64,000 nt of DNA from Circinella umbellata (GCA_025093555.1 JAIWNF010000041.1:124001-188000), one strand, 5' to 3'. Counted from the stretch's first letter, positions 24,553-36,113 are shown. The notes: generated by a model not told the origin, from the sequence alone. Made by a program: numbers and translations.

Positions 24553-26274
24553 ATGACGTATATTACATATACAAAGACACAATATGTTCAAAAGATGGAT
24601 CGTATATATTATGCCCGGTCCTTTCATCGCCATAACCAACCCCCTACAAAAATGCCATCAATATTGCCAAAACCTGAATTTATGCCTAGATATCTGGTTC
24701 GTATATCAGACATGAAATTGGTCAAAGGTTCTGAGGTTCACGAAGGATATTGTACATTATCCTATTCATGGAATCAATCCGGTGAAATTTTACTAGATGA
24801 AATCACGGGAAAAAGTGAGCGTATTGATCGAGGAAAACACAAGATTATATTTTCAAGTGGCAAAAGAGTTCGAAAAAAACCAAGAGGTCGAAAACGAATT
24901 CCATCCAAAACCAAGTTTGTCACATTTGAGGGTCTTATACAAGAGATATGCAAGGATTTCAATATTAAATATATTTGGTATGATCAAATGTGCATCAACC
25001 AAAACAACGAGAACAAAAAACTCGATGAAGTACGTCACATGCATAAGATTTATGGAAATGCATATTGTACATTAGCATTAGTGCCAGAGTTAGGAACAGG
25101 ACCATACAAATTCGGTCACACTTTTCAGAATTGGGAGCTTGAAGGATATAAGGAACGGTTTCTAGAATCTCAATGGATGAAACGTATGTGGACTTTGGCA
25201 GAAGCATTAATGTCATCAAAAATACTTGTTGTGGGTCACAACATCCATTCTTGGGGTGATCAAATGTTCTCCGAATTAGCTATTCCCATTTTTGATGAAA
25301 AATTCGACTGCAGCGCTTCCCGTGTTTTACACCATGCACACACACGTACAAGTACCAAAGATCACGATTATATATTTGCCCTTGCCAACATTTTTCCTGA
25401 CATTATGAAACAAATGACAATAGACTATAATCAAGACATTCAAGAATTGATGATACAATTTTATGGTCTTCTGGCAAAAAAAGATACTACTTTTCTGTGT
25501 TTCGATACCCATCATAAATACAAAACCTTCCTTAGATTGACATCCCGCAACTATACTAAATATAATAATACACCCATTCAAAAATTCGATTTACCATCTT
25601 GGACAGGTATTTATGGAGAGCATGATAAACACGGTTTTCACAAAACATCTTTTAAGAACTACAATGTCCATGAAAGAATTTTGAAAATTACGTGTTGTGG
25701 AATTACGAATAACCAATATGGAACCGAGATGATTTCGAAGCTTCAATCTATCGAGAATATATTACCCCCCTTTCCTCAACAGAATGCGCACATCTATCTT
25801 GGCTGGAGACTTGTAATTTGGGTGCAACCACAGGGGTCCGTGAGTGAAAAGCCTATAAATCTCGGCACGAATTTTTATGAAACACCAGAGCCTTATGCAT
25901 ACAAGGATATTGTGGAGCGTCTTCAGGAAGTAGCACATTTTATGCCTATCAAAAAAACAAAACTACAGTGGGTCCCCCATGCTTCTGAACTTTCGGTATA
26001 CACCTTTGCTTTTGATGTTCTGGAAGGAGCACTGCAAGATTCTGGGCAATGTGTAGTACTTACTGGGATACCTTTCAAAGATTCTGACGATTCTTATGTA
26101 AAGTACCCTGATGTTATCAAAAATGAGGATCCTGACAATTCTGGTGTAAAGTATCCTGTTATCAAAAAGGATGGAGATTACTACAAAGCAATTGGCATGT
26201 GCCATCTATATCAGAATGACAATCATTTTTTTGACAATTCTACACTGGAAGAACAAACGTTTGAAATTCATTAG
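24553..26274 (+). CDS. HET-domain (heterokaryon incompatibility-like) protein, copy 2
   Basis: Single-exon gene of 573 residues, clearly paralogous to the gene at 20,898 along the whole length. The same three blocks are present: EGYCTLSYSWNQSGE, KYIWYDQMCINQNNE with the following EVRHMHKIYGNAYCTLAL helix, and WMKRMWTLAEALMSSKILV. In the third block the normally acidic residue after TL is changed (TLAEA against TLEET). Near the C-terminus it carries a short internal duplication around YVKYPDVIKNED / GVKYPVIKKDGD that the first copy lacks. It ends TLEEQTFEIH. Divergence is spread through both halves, so the duplication is not recent. A role in allorecognition or cell death is inference from the family only. 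Confidence 0.87.
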   Translation: MTYITYTKTQYVQKMDRIYYARSFHRHNQPPTKMPSILPKPEFMPRYLVRISDMKLVKGSEVHEGYCTLSYSWNQSGEILLDEITGKSERIDRGKHKIIFSSGKRVRKKPRGRKRIPSKTKFVTFEGLIQEICKDFNIKYIWYDQMCINQNNENKKLDEVRHMHKIYGNAYCTLALVPELGTGPYKFGHTFQNWELEGYKERFLESQWMKRMWTLAEALMSSKILVVGHNIHSWGDQMFSELAIPIFDEKFDCSASRVLHHAHTRTSTKDHDYIFALANIFPDIMKQMTIDYNQDIQELMIQFYGLLAKKDTTFLCFDTHHKYKTFLRLTSRNYTKYNNTPIQKFDLPSWTGIYGEHDKHGFHKTSFKNYNVHERILKITCCGITNNQYGTEMISKLQSIENILPPFPQQNAHIYLGWRLVIWVQPQGSVSEKPINLGTNFYETPEPYAYKDIVERLQEVAHFMPIKKTKLQWVPHASELSVYTFAFDVLEGALQDSGQCVVLTGIPFKDSDDSYVKYPDVIKNEDPDNSGVKYPVIKKDGDYYKAIGMCHLYQNDNHFFDNSTLEEQTFEIH

Positions 26275-26960
26275 GATTTGCTTTTATCAATGAGATATCG
26301 AAAAGTAATTTCTTTTATAAAAAATATTGTTCAACTAGCAAAAAAATGCATTAAATATTTCTTAATTTTTTACTCTTCAAATTTCAACATTTTATATTCT
26401 GTACATCACTTTTATAAAGAAAACAGCCAAAGTTTATATTATTACTTCCCTGTATATAGAATAAATTACTTTTTTTATGCGTAGGTATTAGCTTTTTCTG
26501 TATAAAATACGTACTAGCTATATAGCCATATATATATCGTGTGTTAGTAAAAAGAAAAAAGTTAGTTATCTTCGCTATTTATTTTATTTATTCGTTGAAA
26601 AATAAGTTAACAATTCCTATAAACTTTGAATCCGTTACATAAATAGAAAAAATAACACTTTTTGATACCTATGCTAGTAAGAGAAAATAAAAAAGGTACG
26701 TAGCAGTAAAGCAAGTTAAAAATTGTCAACCTGCACCTTTTGCAACTCCTTGGTTTTGTGGTTGTGTAGCCTTTCTTTTGCTCTGGTAATGTAAAAAAAA
26801 GTACTTTTCCTGAATATAAAGCACTACTATTATTACGGTATTACGATTAGTTTTTGTGCATAGGCTCTATAAATGAATTTGGATTTTCACTTCTTGATAT
26901 TTTTTTTGTACACCTCATTACTTCTGTTATGGTTTCTTACAGGTTCTTCTTCCCCCCCTT
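26275..26960. other. Intergenic, no supported gene
   Basis: 3' flank of the second HET gene followed by AT-rich DNA. A 68-codon frame at 26,278-26,484 is low-complexity read-through after the HET stop and is not supported. Confidence 0.5.
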
Positions 26961-26968
26961 CGCACCAT

Positions 26969-27034
26969 GAGGTTCGCGAGGATTGTTGTAACACGAATTT
27001 CCAAATATGAGATAGTTTCGCGAGGTTCGCGAGG
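26969..27034 (+). repeat. Two direct copies of a GC-rich TTCGCGAGG motif
   Basis: GAGGTTCGCGAGG occurs at 26,969-26,981 and again in 27,016-27,034 (TTTCGCGAGGTTCGCGAGGG), 53 bp apart. Each is followed by a similar TG.TGTAACA. The motif is strikingly GC-rich for this DNA and reappears inverted at 28,565. It may be a terminal repeat of a degraded mobile element (inference). Confidence 0.7.
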
Positions 27035-27355
27035 GCTAGTGTAACAGTTATCAGCAAAGTGTTCTTTAATTGGAAATTTGTGAAATGTTGACTTAAGCCA
27101 TGAACAAATACAATGATTTTTTATTTGATAGCTGGTCTTTTTTTCTTCCGTGCTTACTCTCTCTCCTATTCTTTTTTTGTTTATGTTAAACATCACGAAT
27201 GCTTCCAAGAGTAATATCATCAGGTATCATCAGGATTCATAAGACCCAGTACACAACAAACTTCCCCTTTCCACTTATTTTATGGTCATAGGTGGTTCTA
27301 TATTTCGGGCGCACTCCCATGCCACATTCTGTCATCCGCAGATTTGTATGAAGCT

Positions 27356-27712
27356 TTACTGAGCATAGTTACCGTCCATCATCGTTAAGATAACAAAAAG
27401 TGAGTATATAATATTATAATATATTGTAGATTCTAGATGAAATGTACCATTGTCAGCATGCGTGAAGAATAACATTAGTACACCAAAATTGAAAGTCGGC
27501 CTACCATGACGTACTCTATTGGGGAGTTTAGGCTTTACCAATGTGTCCAGTTTTCGTCCCGTTTCAGGTATTAGTTTGAATAATCGTTTGGCAACCCGAA
27601 TACTGGAATCCAGTGTGTTATTTACCACTCGACTGTTATCAAAGAGACTCTCCCAATATTTTTGAAAATAGCGTAAAGTTTTATATAGTATAATAACTTT
27701 CGATGGTTGCAT
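27356..27712 (-). other. Possible coding remnant, unrecognised
   Basis: A 118-codon frame with more balanced composition than its surroundings (for example YFQKYWESLFDNSRVV and KLFKLIPETGRKLDTLVKPK). Only the first two thirds look protein-like. No family is recognised. It lies between inverted copies of the TTCGCGAGG repeat and may belong with the exon at 28,049-28,198. Confidence 0.3.
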
Positions 27713-28048
27713 CTTGCATCTTGCATGGTGCCAATCCTAAAGTTCAAGTACTCATATGTTCTTAAAAGACCCTTTAGAAATATTGGTAAGTATATGCTAA
27801 AATAAATATATAGTTGTTAATGATGTATTAATGTACCAATTGCATGTTCAGCAGAACGTGTGTTATAAAATCTAAGTGGTTCTAGTTTCAAACATAGATC
27901 ATGGATGAGTCAAAGGTAATGTAAGTCCACATTATATATGTTGATGCTGGAGTCATTCTTCATATGGAAATGCTATGTATGCAGATTTCTATGGTAATGC
28001 ATCAATTGTTATTTACGGATAGGCTTGGATAGTTTGATTATTATGGAT

Positions 28049-28198
28049 CTACAAATTAATGTTGGTAAGATCTTTCTCGTCAATATTCCATTGAAGAACT
28101 AGTGTACATCCGGTCACGAGAGACATGACTGCATCTCCTTTCCCAACGGAAGTGTTTTGTTCTACCGGTTGCTCGGATACCAAAGTAGGAAACACTGC
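28049..28198 (-). other. Possible terminal exon of an unrecognised gene or element
   Basis: After a TTCTTTCAG acceptor the minus strand is open for 49 codons ending in a stop (begins AVFPTLVSEQPVEQNTSVG, includes DAVMSLVTGCTLVLQWN). Upstream, at about 28,270-28,347, a second open stretch (VTEKEEGEGQRLCHKEH) could be the preceding exon. No family is recognised. It sits inside the interval bounded by the TTCGCGAGG repeats. Confidence 0.3.
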
Positions 28199-28564
28199 CT
28201 GAAAGAACACGACCAGTCAACAGAACGCATGGTACTAGCTTTTTTGTACACATATATTACGACAGGTATGTTAAAATAGATATAGACATGCTCTTTATGA
28301 CACAACCGTTGTCCTTCCCCTTCTTCCTTCTCCGTAACTTGTTCCAATCCTCAACCTTTAAATAAAAATCATTTCAGTTGTTATTTTTGTAAATATGCAA
28401 TTAGTATTTTTGACAGTATCAAATATTTGTTTTGATTGTATTATTGGTATACAAGATCTAATAGCAGTGATTGGGATATAAATAGACTAATACTTCATTG
28501 GGTTACGTTTGGGAGTACAAATATCTAAATTAAGAACCTTCCTGCACTGAGCTATAATCCTATA

Positions 28565-28590
28565 CCGCGAACCTCGCGAACCTCGCGAAC
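28565..28590 (-). repeat. Inverted copy of the TTCGCGAGG repeat
   Basis: Three and a bit units of CGCGAACCT in a row, the reverse complement of the motif at 26,969 and 27,016. Together these would bound a segment of about 1.6 kb. A single short TTCGCGAGG is also at 30,087-30,095. Confidence 0.7.
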
Positions 28591-28848
28591 ATTTCCCATG
28601 GTCTTATGTAGTTTGTGTATTGGCATAGAAATACTTGACAATATAATGTGAACCAAATTACAAGGCCAGCTACAATTTTATTAATAAAATGCAGTTATGA
28701 TAGTTTATAGATTGGTTTATAGATTATTATTTTCTATTAAAGATGGGATAGTCTTATTTTATAGATAATTTCACATAAATATCTCCAGGAATGGAGTTAT
28801 GTGAAATTAACGGGGATCTACTGTATATGAGCTCCTTTTTATTATGTA

Positions 28849-30410
28849 TTAAGCCCAACAAAATATATAAAGATAGTAATTTAAAAGGCCCTGCTGAGGG
28901 CTTCCAGGAACACTCATAGGGACTTCATCTGCTACAATTGTCAGATGTTTCTCTTCATTAAGTCGAACCATGACTGGTTTAATAACACTGTTCAGAAGGG
29001 TTCTATTTCCATGTGTACCTGAACGCAGAGCTGCCTTTTTATGTTCGTTTTTAAGTTGAGCTAGCGTTTTCATCGTATCTTCACATGCGGAATATTTGTG
29101 AACGCCAAGAAATATTACATTTGAAGAGCCATTAGTATTTTAAATGTATTTTCCATCAATTCGATAAAAGGAAATTGTTTCTTTTGTCAACTTACAGATA
29201 AATTTTTATAAAATTCAATATATCTATTAAGATGTAAATCTTTTGACGAAAAGCCAATGGGTACTTCTACGCGCTGCTTCTTATTCATAACAAGAATGTT
29301 CGGTGCTTGGACTGGAACTGTCCAGTGTTGAACTGCAGTGCCTAACAGCAACAGAAAATAAGAGTTGATTATTGGTGAAGATATATAATATTTGAAGGCA
29401 AAAATTAATATATAAAAGTAGTCGACATTTAATTTACCATGTCCAAGCAAAAAACGAATATTTAAGTTCTTGAAGGTGTTAAGCTTCGCTTTGTTGTACG
29501 ATTGTGCAATTGATCGCACCATTGACAAGGTCCCAAACATAGCTTTTCCAGTGGTCGTGTTGTTTCGATGAATGGGTGAACCATTTAGCTGGGCTAACTT
29601 AAGACCAACCTAGTCTACCTTGGTCCACATTGGCCTAGTGGTTATGATCCAGTGGGTCTACTTTGGCCCTGAACTTGGGGGACCACATTTCGTCCGGTGA
29701 GGCTAATTCCAAGTTGCTTTGAACGTGGTCGAAATAACTGACCTTGCCAGCTTCATCAGAGCCGAAACTTGACGATACTTCGGCCACCAGAACTTCTACG
29801 CCGTTCTTGTTATTTTTAATTATGCCCATTGGTATTGTATTTGAAGCGGCCATCTTGTTTTGACTGTACCGTCATTGAATCAAGTTCAATTTCACCTGGA
29901 AGGAATGTTACATTGTATGTTATTCCTCTTAAGTACTTTGTCATATATTTCAAGCAAACATCAAAAAGATATGATCTATAGCATGTTTCTGACTTTTTCA
30001 GCACTTCTTCGCCACAATTTTCGTAAATCTAATCAGACCTAAGTAATAAATAAATATAGCAAATAAGTATTGTGTCTTTTAAATAATTCGCGAGGAGTAT
30101 TGCGTATACGTATAGATGTATCAGTTTTACTCACAAGCTGCAACATTAAGTTCATTATAAAATCTTGTTCAGGAGCAAGCTGATTATTTTTAGGTATCAT
30201 AACAGCAAGATCACGAATTGCCTTTTTGAATTTTTGTTTTGCATTCTATACAGGAAACAAAATTATTATTAATACTACAAAGATAGATATATCGTAAAAT
30301 CATATAGAAAACGTACGTACCGAGTCTTTAATTGGTTTGACAACTTTTGTAAATTCAGGGTTGATTTTCTGATAAGTTATATTCGAACGTTTTGTTGTAG
30401 TCTTTTATAT
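28849..30410 (-). pseudogene. Decayed multi-exon gene, family not recognised
   Basis: At the 5' end three exons link in phase 0: one ending at the GTACGT donor near 30,320 (ITYQKINPEFTKVVKPIKDS); one at about 30,136-30,246 (KFKKAIRDLAVMIPKNNQLA ... FIMNLML); and one from about 30,029 (IYENCGEEVLKKSETCYRSY ... CLKYMTKYLRGITYNVTF). Near 29,855 the frame must shift by one base to continue into NGVEVLVAEVSSSFGSDEAG, which then meets a stop. Further fragments follow at about 29,200-29,340 (VQHWTVPVQAPNILVMNKKQ) and 28,885-29,073 (KTLAQLKNEHKK ... LTIVADEVPMSVPGSPQ). A broken copy of a multi-exon gene is the simplest reading. It could also be a real gene with introns that I failed to place. Confidence 0.5.
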
Positions 30411-30899
30411 AAGTCTGTTGGTAGGCAGCTACGGCGGCGAACAAATTTTCCGCACCAAAGAATACTGTGTTTCTCAAATAAAAATATCTGCAAGTGTTAT
30501 ATTTGAAGGACTTGATAGAACATCGGCTTTGGAATCACTTGGCATAGAGGGAATCAGCAATTAATAATGTAGTCGAAGATTTCACGCTATAAAAGGTAAT
30601 AAAAAAACAAGTTTATTAGAACAATTTCCACAAACAAAAACAAAAAGCATTAAGCCATACTTGTTTCCCTTCTGGATCATGGCAACGCTGATACCTTGAT
30701 AATGTTGTTTTACGTGCAAGCGATTTGGTACAATGATTATGTACATAGGGATATTTACCAGTGTATATGTACATCGATGTCTTGCAAGTGAAGAAGATTG
30801 TTTATTAATCAAATAAATATACTGATTAATTATATTACTAATAATTATATAATTATACATATTATGAGACATACATCACTCAATGATTTTTTGGTGTTA

Positions 30900-31206
30900 T
30901 CAATAGTCTTTATTTCCACAAGCGTTATATTCACAAACGTGAAGACGTTCTCCAGTATGAGTTCTTCGATGACGAGAAAGATCTGAACGTCGTAAAAAAA
31001 CATTTTCCGCAGTTATTCCAAGTACATTCGAAAGGCTTGTCATCGTCAACAACTAAAGTACCATTAGTATTGTTGGTGCTGTACTAACGATATTCAAGTG
31101 GTTTGTGCTCACATGTACGTAAGTCGCGCATCAATCGAAGACCTTCATAATGATAATGATCGTGTTGTTGTTGATTATAGTAATAACTATTACTACTAGA
31201 AATCAT
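30900..31206 (-). pseudogene. C2H2 zinc-finger transcription factor pseudogene
   Basis: Reads from Met 31,206 as a low-complexity start (SSSNSYYYNQQQHDHYHYEG), meets an in-frame TAG after HKPLEYR, then resumes with DDDKPFECTWNNCGKCF. A T homopolymer there carries one extra base. After it, in the next frame, comes RRSDLSRHRRTHTGERLHVC, the typical finger linker, then EYNACGNKDY and a stop. Finger 1 is otherwise complete (C-x4-C...H-x3-H). The second finger is cut short. One nonsense change and one frameshift mark it as inactive, unless an unseen intron covers them. No intact partner lies in the window. Confidence 0.7.
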
Positions 31207-32102
31207 AGGTTGAGTTGATGTTCTTTTTCTTCCGTTTTTTTTATAGGTTTTTTGTTTTTAAACCTTAAAAAGAAAAAGTGTGAAAAACCAGTTGAAGAAG
31301 GTAATGCTGGAGAAAGATGATACAAAGGAGCGTGTCATGCTGCTCATTGAGAATGATCTACAGGCTGTGGTCTGGACAACAGTTTAAAGAATCTTTTTAT
31401 ATTGCCCGCATTTTAACTTGGCGGCTGTCGAACTCGGCCTAGGCTTGAGGTCACGATGTTAATAGAGTTGAGTATATCACGGTAAATGATTTGTAAATAC
31501 GATTTTTTTCATGGAGTTATATTTTTTCTTTCATAAAAAAAAGGAATAGCCTTTGAATAAGGAAAGGAAAAAAAAAGGCGATGAACAATAGAAATCCACT
31601 ACTGACTTTTAAAAAAGGGGTAATAAATCATAACAACTAAAATAATCAAAGACATTATAATAGTGCTTGAATGATGGAACAGTAGACTTGGGTAAAAGGA
31701 CATAATTAAAATTTAGTCACTGTGAATTTTAGCATAATGCCGATAATTTAGGCACGGGTAAAATATCGCCAAGTTTTAAAAAGCCTAACGAAACAAGACT
31801 ATGTGAATGTTCCCTCACTGTGAAAGACTCCTTTTTTATGTATATCTTATGAAAACTAAAAAGGCTGAAAGATATAACAACCTGTTTTTACTTTGTTTGA
31901 AAATTGGGTAAATGTGATTTTATATTTCTCACGTTACAACATGAAAAACTACTTTTTTATTTATCTTTTACATGTGAAATTTTTTACCCCACACTTCTCT
32001 TTTTTTTTTTAACTTTTCAAAAAGCATATTTCATTTTTTCTTTCTTCTTCTTCTTTTTCTTTATTCAATCAATCTTGAAAGAATAAAAATAATATATATA
32101 TA
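31207..32102. other. Intergenic; thiolase promoter at the right end
   Basis: No supported gene. The last 100 bp form a long T/C-rich 5' leader (TTTCTTCTTCTTC-type) before the thiolase ATG. Confidence 0.5.
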
Positions 32103-34058
32103 ATGTCAGGTGCTAATTTTAAGAAAGTATATGTTGTTGGTGTTGGCATGTCCAAGTTCATCAAACCTCGTGGTGAAGTTGATTACCCAGGTAAAAATAC
32201 CCATCTCATGACACAACACGATTCATAATCACTGACATGTAATAATAAAAATAAAAAAATTCATGACATAACGAAAATATATTATTTTCTTTAGAATTTG
32301 GTCTTGAAGCAGCTGTTAAAGCTTTAAATGATGCTAAAATTAATTATGATGATATTAAATATGCTGCTTGTGGATATGTTTATGGTGATAGTACTGCTGG
32401 TCAACGTGTACTTTATCAACTTGGCATGACTCAGGTAAAAAATTATAATAATAATTTGGATTGAAACAAAATATATAATTGACATTATAAGTTTTTATTT
32501 TTTTCGTGCCTTTTTAGATTCCTGTTATTAATGTTAATAATAATTGTTCTACTGGTTCAACTGCATTATTACAAGCACGTATTGCTGTTGGATCCGGTAT
32601 GGTGGATTGTGCTATGGCTCTTGGTTTTGAAAGAATGGCCCGTGGTTCATTAGGAAGTACTTTTACTGATAGAACAAATCCTATGGGTAAATTAATTATA
32701 TCTTATATAATGAAGAAAAAAAATAAGTGATAGATGTATGGATGTGAGAATGCTAATTATAAATTATATTGAATAATAGATCATGTTACCATGGTCATGG
32801 CGGGTGAAAAAGGATTCGAACCTAAAGCACCTGGCGCTGCTCAAATCTTTGGTATGTATATATTAATATCATTACTATTTATGTATCTATATCTAAATAT
32901 GTTTTTTTTTATAAAAAATGACAGGTAATGCTGGTATTGGATACATGGAAAAATATGGTTCTACTGAAGAACATTTAGCAAAAATTGCTGAAAAGAATCA
33001 CCGTCACAGTTCCAAAAATCCATACTCTCAATTCCGTGATATTTATACTTTGGATCAAGTAAAACAATCACCCAAGGTGTATGGTCCTCTTACCAAACTT
33101 CAATGTTGTCCTACATCGGACGGTGCTGGTTGTGTGATTGTTGCTAATGAAGATTTTGTTAAGAAACATGGATTAATGGATCAAGCTGTTGAAATTTGTG
33201 CTCAAACAATGGCTACAGATTCACCTCGTTTATTAACTACGGATGCTATTCAATGGGCTGGTTTTGATATGACTGTTACAGCTGCTAAAGAAGCTTATAA
33301 AATTGCTGGCATTACACCCAATGATGTTCAAGTAATTGAATTGCATGATTGTTTCTCTGCCAACGAAGTAAGTTAATTTCATACTCTACTTTTTTTATTA
33401 CACAATGATCCGTTTAGCTAGCGAGTTGTTCTTATAATTAACCACTACCGATATCTATATATATACATTAGTTATTGACTTATGATGCTCTTGGTTTGAC
33501 ACCTCCTGGTAAAGCACATACTATCATTGACTCTGGAGATAATACATATGGTGGTAAATATGTCATCAATCCATCTGGAGGTTTAATTTCCAAAGGTCAT
33601 CCACTTGGTGCTACTGGTTTAGCTCAATGTACAGGTAAAGAAATACAAGTTAATTTCTGTTTTGTATTCATTCCCACTAATCTAAATAATAAATATAGAA
33701 CTTACATGGCAACTCCGTGGATGGACTGGTGATCGTCAAGTTCCTAATGTCAAATATGCTCTTCAACATAATGTAGGTCTTGGTGGTGCTGTCGTTATTG
33801 GTATTTATAAGAAAGCAAATGGCAATACTACTCAACCTCATCTTGGATATAATCCTGTATGTATACATAAATATATTATATGAACGTCTTCCTTTCAATC
33901 TTTAACTATTATTAGAAAACGTGTTACTGACCGAAAAATAACGAATCATTAATTACATATATATGTAGGCTACCGAAGCACGTCCTATTACTCAAGAAGA
34001 TTATAACAAGGCTTGCTCCAAAACCAAGAGAGCTGAATTTTTGGAAGCTAAACTCTAA
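32103..34058 (+). CDS. SCP-x-type 3-ketoacyl-CoA thiolase, probably peroxisomal
   Basis: Catalyses thiolytic cleavage of 3-ketoacyl-CoA in peroxisomal beta-oxidation of fatty acids or sterol side chains. Eight exons join in phase: 32103-32190, 32295-32434, 32518-32686, 32780-32851, 32925-33367, 33472-33634, 33699-33856 and 33969-34058, giving 440 residues. Landmarks are [12 protein letters not shown] (nucleophile Cys about 86), HDCFSANE (about 297-304) and [14 protein letters not shown] (His about 347), the arrangement of the SCP-x thiolase subfamily. The chain stops without the C-terminal SCP2 sterol-carrier domain of animal SCP-x. It ends in Ala-Lys-Leu, a good type 1 peroxisomal targeting signal. 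Its last part (from the end of exon 6) was copied to 46,856-47,342. Confidence 0.94.
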
Positions 34059-35710
34059 ATAACCCCCCATATATCTTTATTTTCTTCTTTACTCATATTT
34101 ATATAAGTATATCTATTAATTCCCGCCTTTCTTCCACACATCCATGTTCTATTATCATAACAAACGTTCAGTAATACGTATACTTGATTTGTTTTCACGA
34201 TGAATAAAATAAAACAGGAAGATGTTTGATTTGTTTAACTTATACGTAATAAATAACTCTTTTTATCTATTACTGACCGACCTGTTATAACGGCATGAAC
34301 TGTCACTACATTTATCATGATATGAATATTGAAGATTGTGGCAATCATTATTTTTTCACTATCTTTTTTTTTCAAAGGACTATAGTGTACACAAAAATAT
34401 TGAATATCTAGCGGCCGTAATTATTTCTTTCAGGTAAAATGAATTTGCGAAAATAATCCTAATGTACGGTACTAAGTTTCCTACGTATCCAAGATACACT
34501 TGTTTATAAAATAAATGCCTAACTTATTATGCTACTTGTATTAAACAAGTCAACCCCCCCCCCTTGTTAGGAAACACAATTTACTTTCATACGTAATGAA
34601 CAAAAGATATTTTGACATAGGACATGGTGAGCACTTGTATAAACTTGTAGAGATAAATTGTATCAACAACATAATTACTTTGACCATCTGCGGGGGTACG
34701 TAATTGTTATCATACGTACAATCGCTGTTATGCTTTTAATTTAACGACTTGTTTAACACTTAGGTCTGCAGCGATAATTGTTACAGTGTTATTGATGTCA
34801 AAAAATTCTTCATTCTTCAATACGTACGTACGTACGTAAAAAAAAACGTTACTCTTATACACTTTTTCCGATATTGTTATTTTATTCTTTAAAATCGGCA
34901 ACGCTACTATTGTTACCAATAGCAGGTGTTCCAACTACCATCATTGACAACAACCGATACAATAAAAGACAGGTTTTCTTTTAGTGTTTAAGATCGAAAA
35001 GTTGAATGGAAATAGAAAAAAAATTATTATTTTCTGGCTGGAATTTTCAACTGTACATTATCCACTGCATTAAATGGTCAATTTAATTATTAGATTCTGT
35101 TACGTACGCGGACTGTTATGCAAACTAGGGTAATTTATCAATTTTGTAACAATTACCATTGCGTATAATCTTATAGCATAATAAATAACAGAAAGAAAAA
35201 TAAGCCGGGGATGTGAATTTGGCGCCGTTATGTACCAACAATTTACAAATGGGGATTTCGCATAACGGCCTACGTAGATATTTCCGTATGTATTCGTCCT
35301 ATATATGTACTATGCAAATATGAACAAAGGAAAAGAAAGCCAAGGTGTCATTTTGATGGTCATGTATTAGTAAGTTTATCATTTCCATAATATTAAAAAA
35401 TAGCAGTATACGTATAAAATAATGCTAAAAAAAGATTAATCAATATTTACGCAAGTTCATCGAATAGCTAGTTTTTATCAAATCACAAATTATTTTACAA
35501 ACTGCTATATAAAAGAATAATTGAGAAATGCTACAGGTTTACTGAAATACACCGGTTCAATATGCTGGATGGCTGATTTTTTTTTCATTACGTATTGCTG
35601 ATATATTTTATGCTTCTCTTGAATCAAAAACTTTTTTTTCTCTTTTCTTCCCGTTAAAGTTAATACGCTCCTTTTAATCTTACTATTACAACCATTTCAT
35701 CATAACATTA
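34059..35710. other. Intergenic between thiolase and PB1 gene 1
   Basis: No gene. Contains a TACGTACGTACGTACGT run near 34,821 and an eight-to-nine-base C run near 34,554. The last 250 bp hold the PB1 upstream signature (AAGTTCATCGAATAGC...ACCGGTT...CTTGAATCAAAAAC) that recurs before the other PB1 copies. Confidence 0.6.
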
Positions 35711-36113
35711 ATGGAGCAACCTAATAAGGAAGAGTACATTACTATAAAGGTTGTATACGACGAGTCCACAATATTTCGGTTTTTTGTTCCAAAGGACATT
35801 ACCATGTTTGAGCTACAAAACAAGGTTTTTATTATATATATAATATCATAGTATAAGAGTATTCATCTGTTCTTGTCAGAAGTTCGCTTTCTAACCATAT
35901 GGAAACTTGGCTTTTTCTAATATTAATATATAACGAAAGATTAAAAGCCGAAGAAAGCAATACTTTATATGGTCTCCCCCACAATTATGCTATCGAGACG
36001 ACGCCAATGATCTTATTCAGCTGGAAAATGACGAAGATCTGGATTGTGCTTTAAACAGACAAGCAGGGTTATTAAACCCAGTTACCTTTCTCTATGTTGT
36101 TCTTGATAATTAA
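35711..36113 (+). CDS. Stand-alone PB1-domain mini-protein, copy 1 (intact)
   Basis: Two exons, 35711-35824 and 35940-36113, with an intron of 115 bp in phase 0, give 95 residues that are nearly all PB1 domain. PB1 domains form front-to-back dimers through a basic lysine and an acidic OPCA motif. The basic strand is EEYITIKVVYDE (Lys about 13), followed by IFRFFVPKDITMFELQNK. The OPCA region is LCYRDDANDLIQLENDEDLDCAL. Both surfaces are present, so type I/II. There is no other domain, signal peptide or membrane segment. The intron ends in CGAAAG, an unusual but repeated acceptor context in all copies. It faces the serine-rich gene at 37,153-37,425 tail to tail. Such bare PB1 proteins could cap or bridge larger PB1 partners (inference). 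Confidence 0.78.

Noticed and set aside
33677..33898. Minus-strand frame repeated at 46,958-47,179
   Set aside because: Antisense of thiolase exon 7 and its copy in the thiolase pseudogene.
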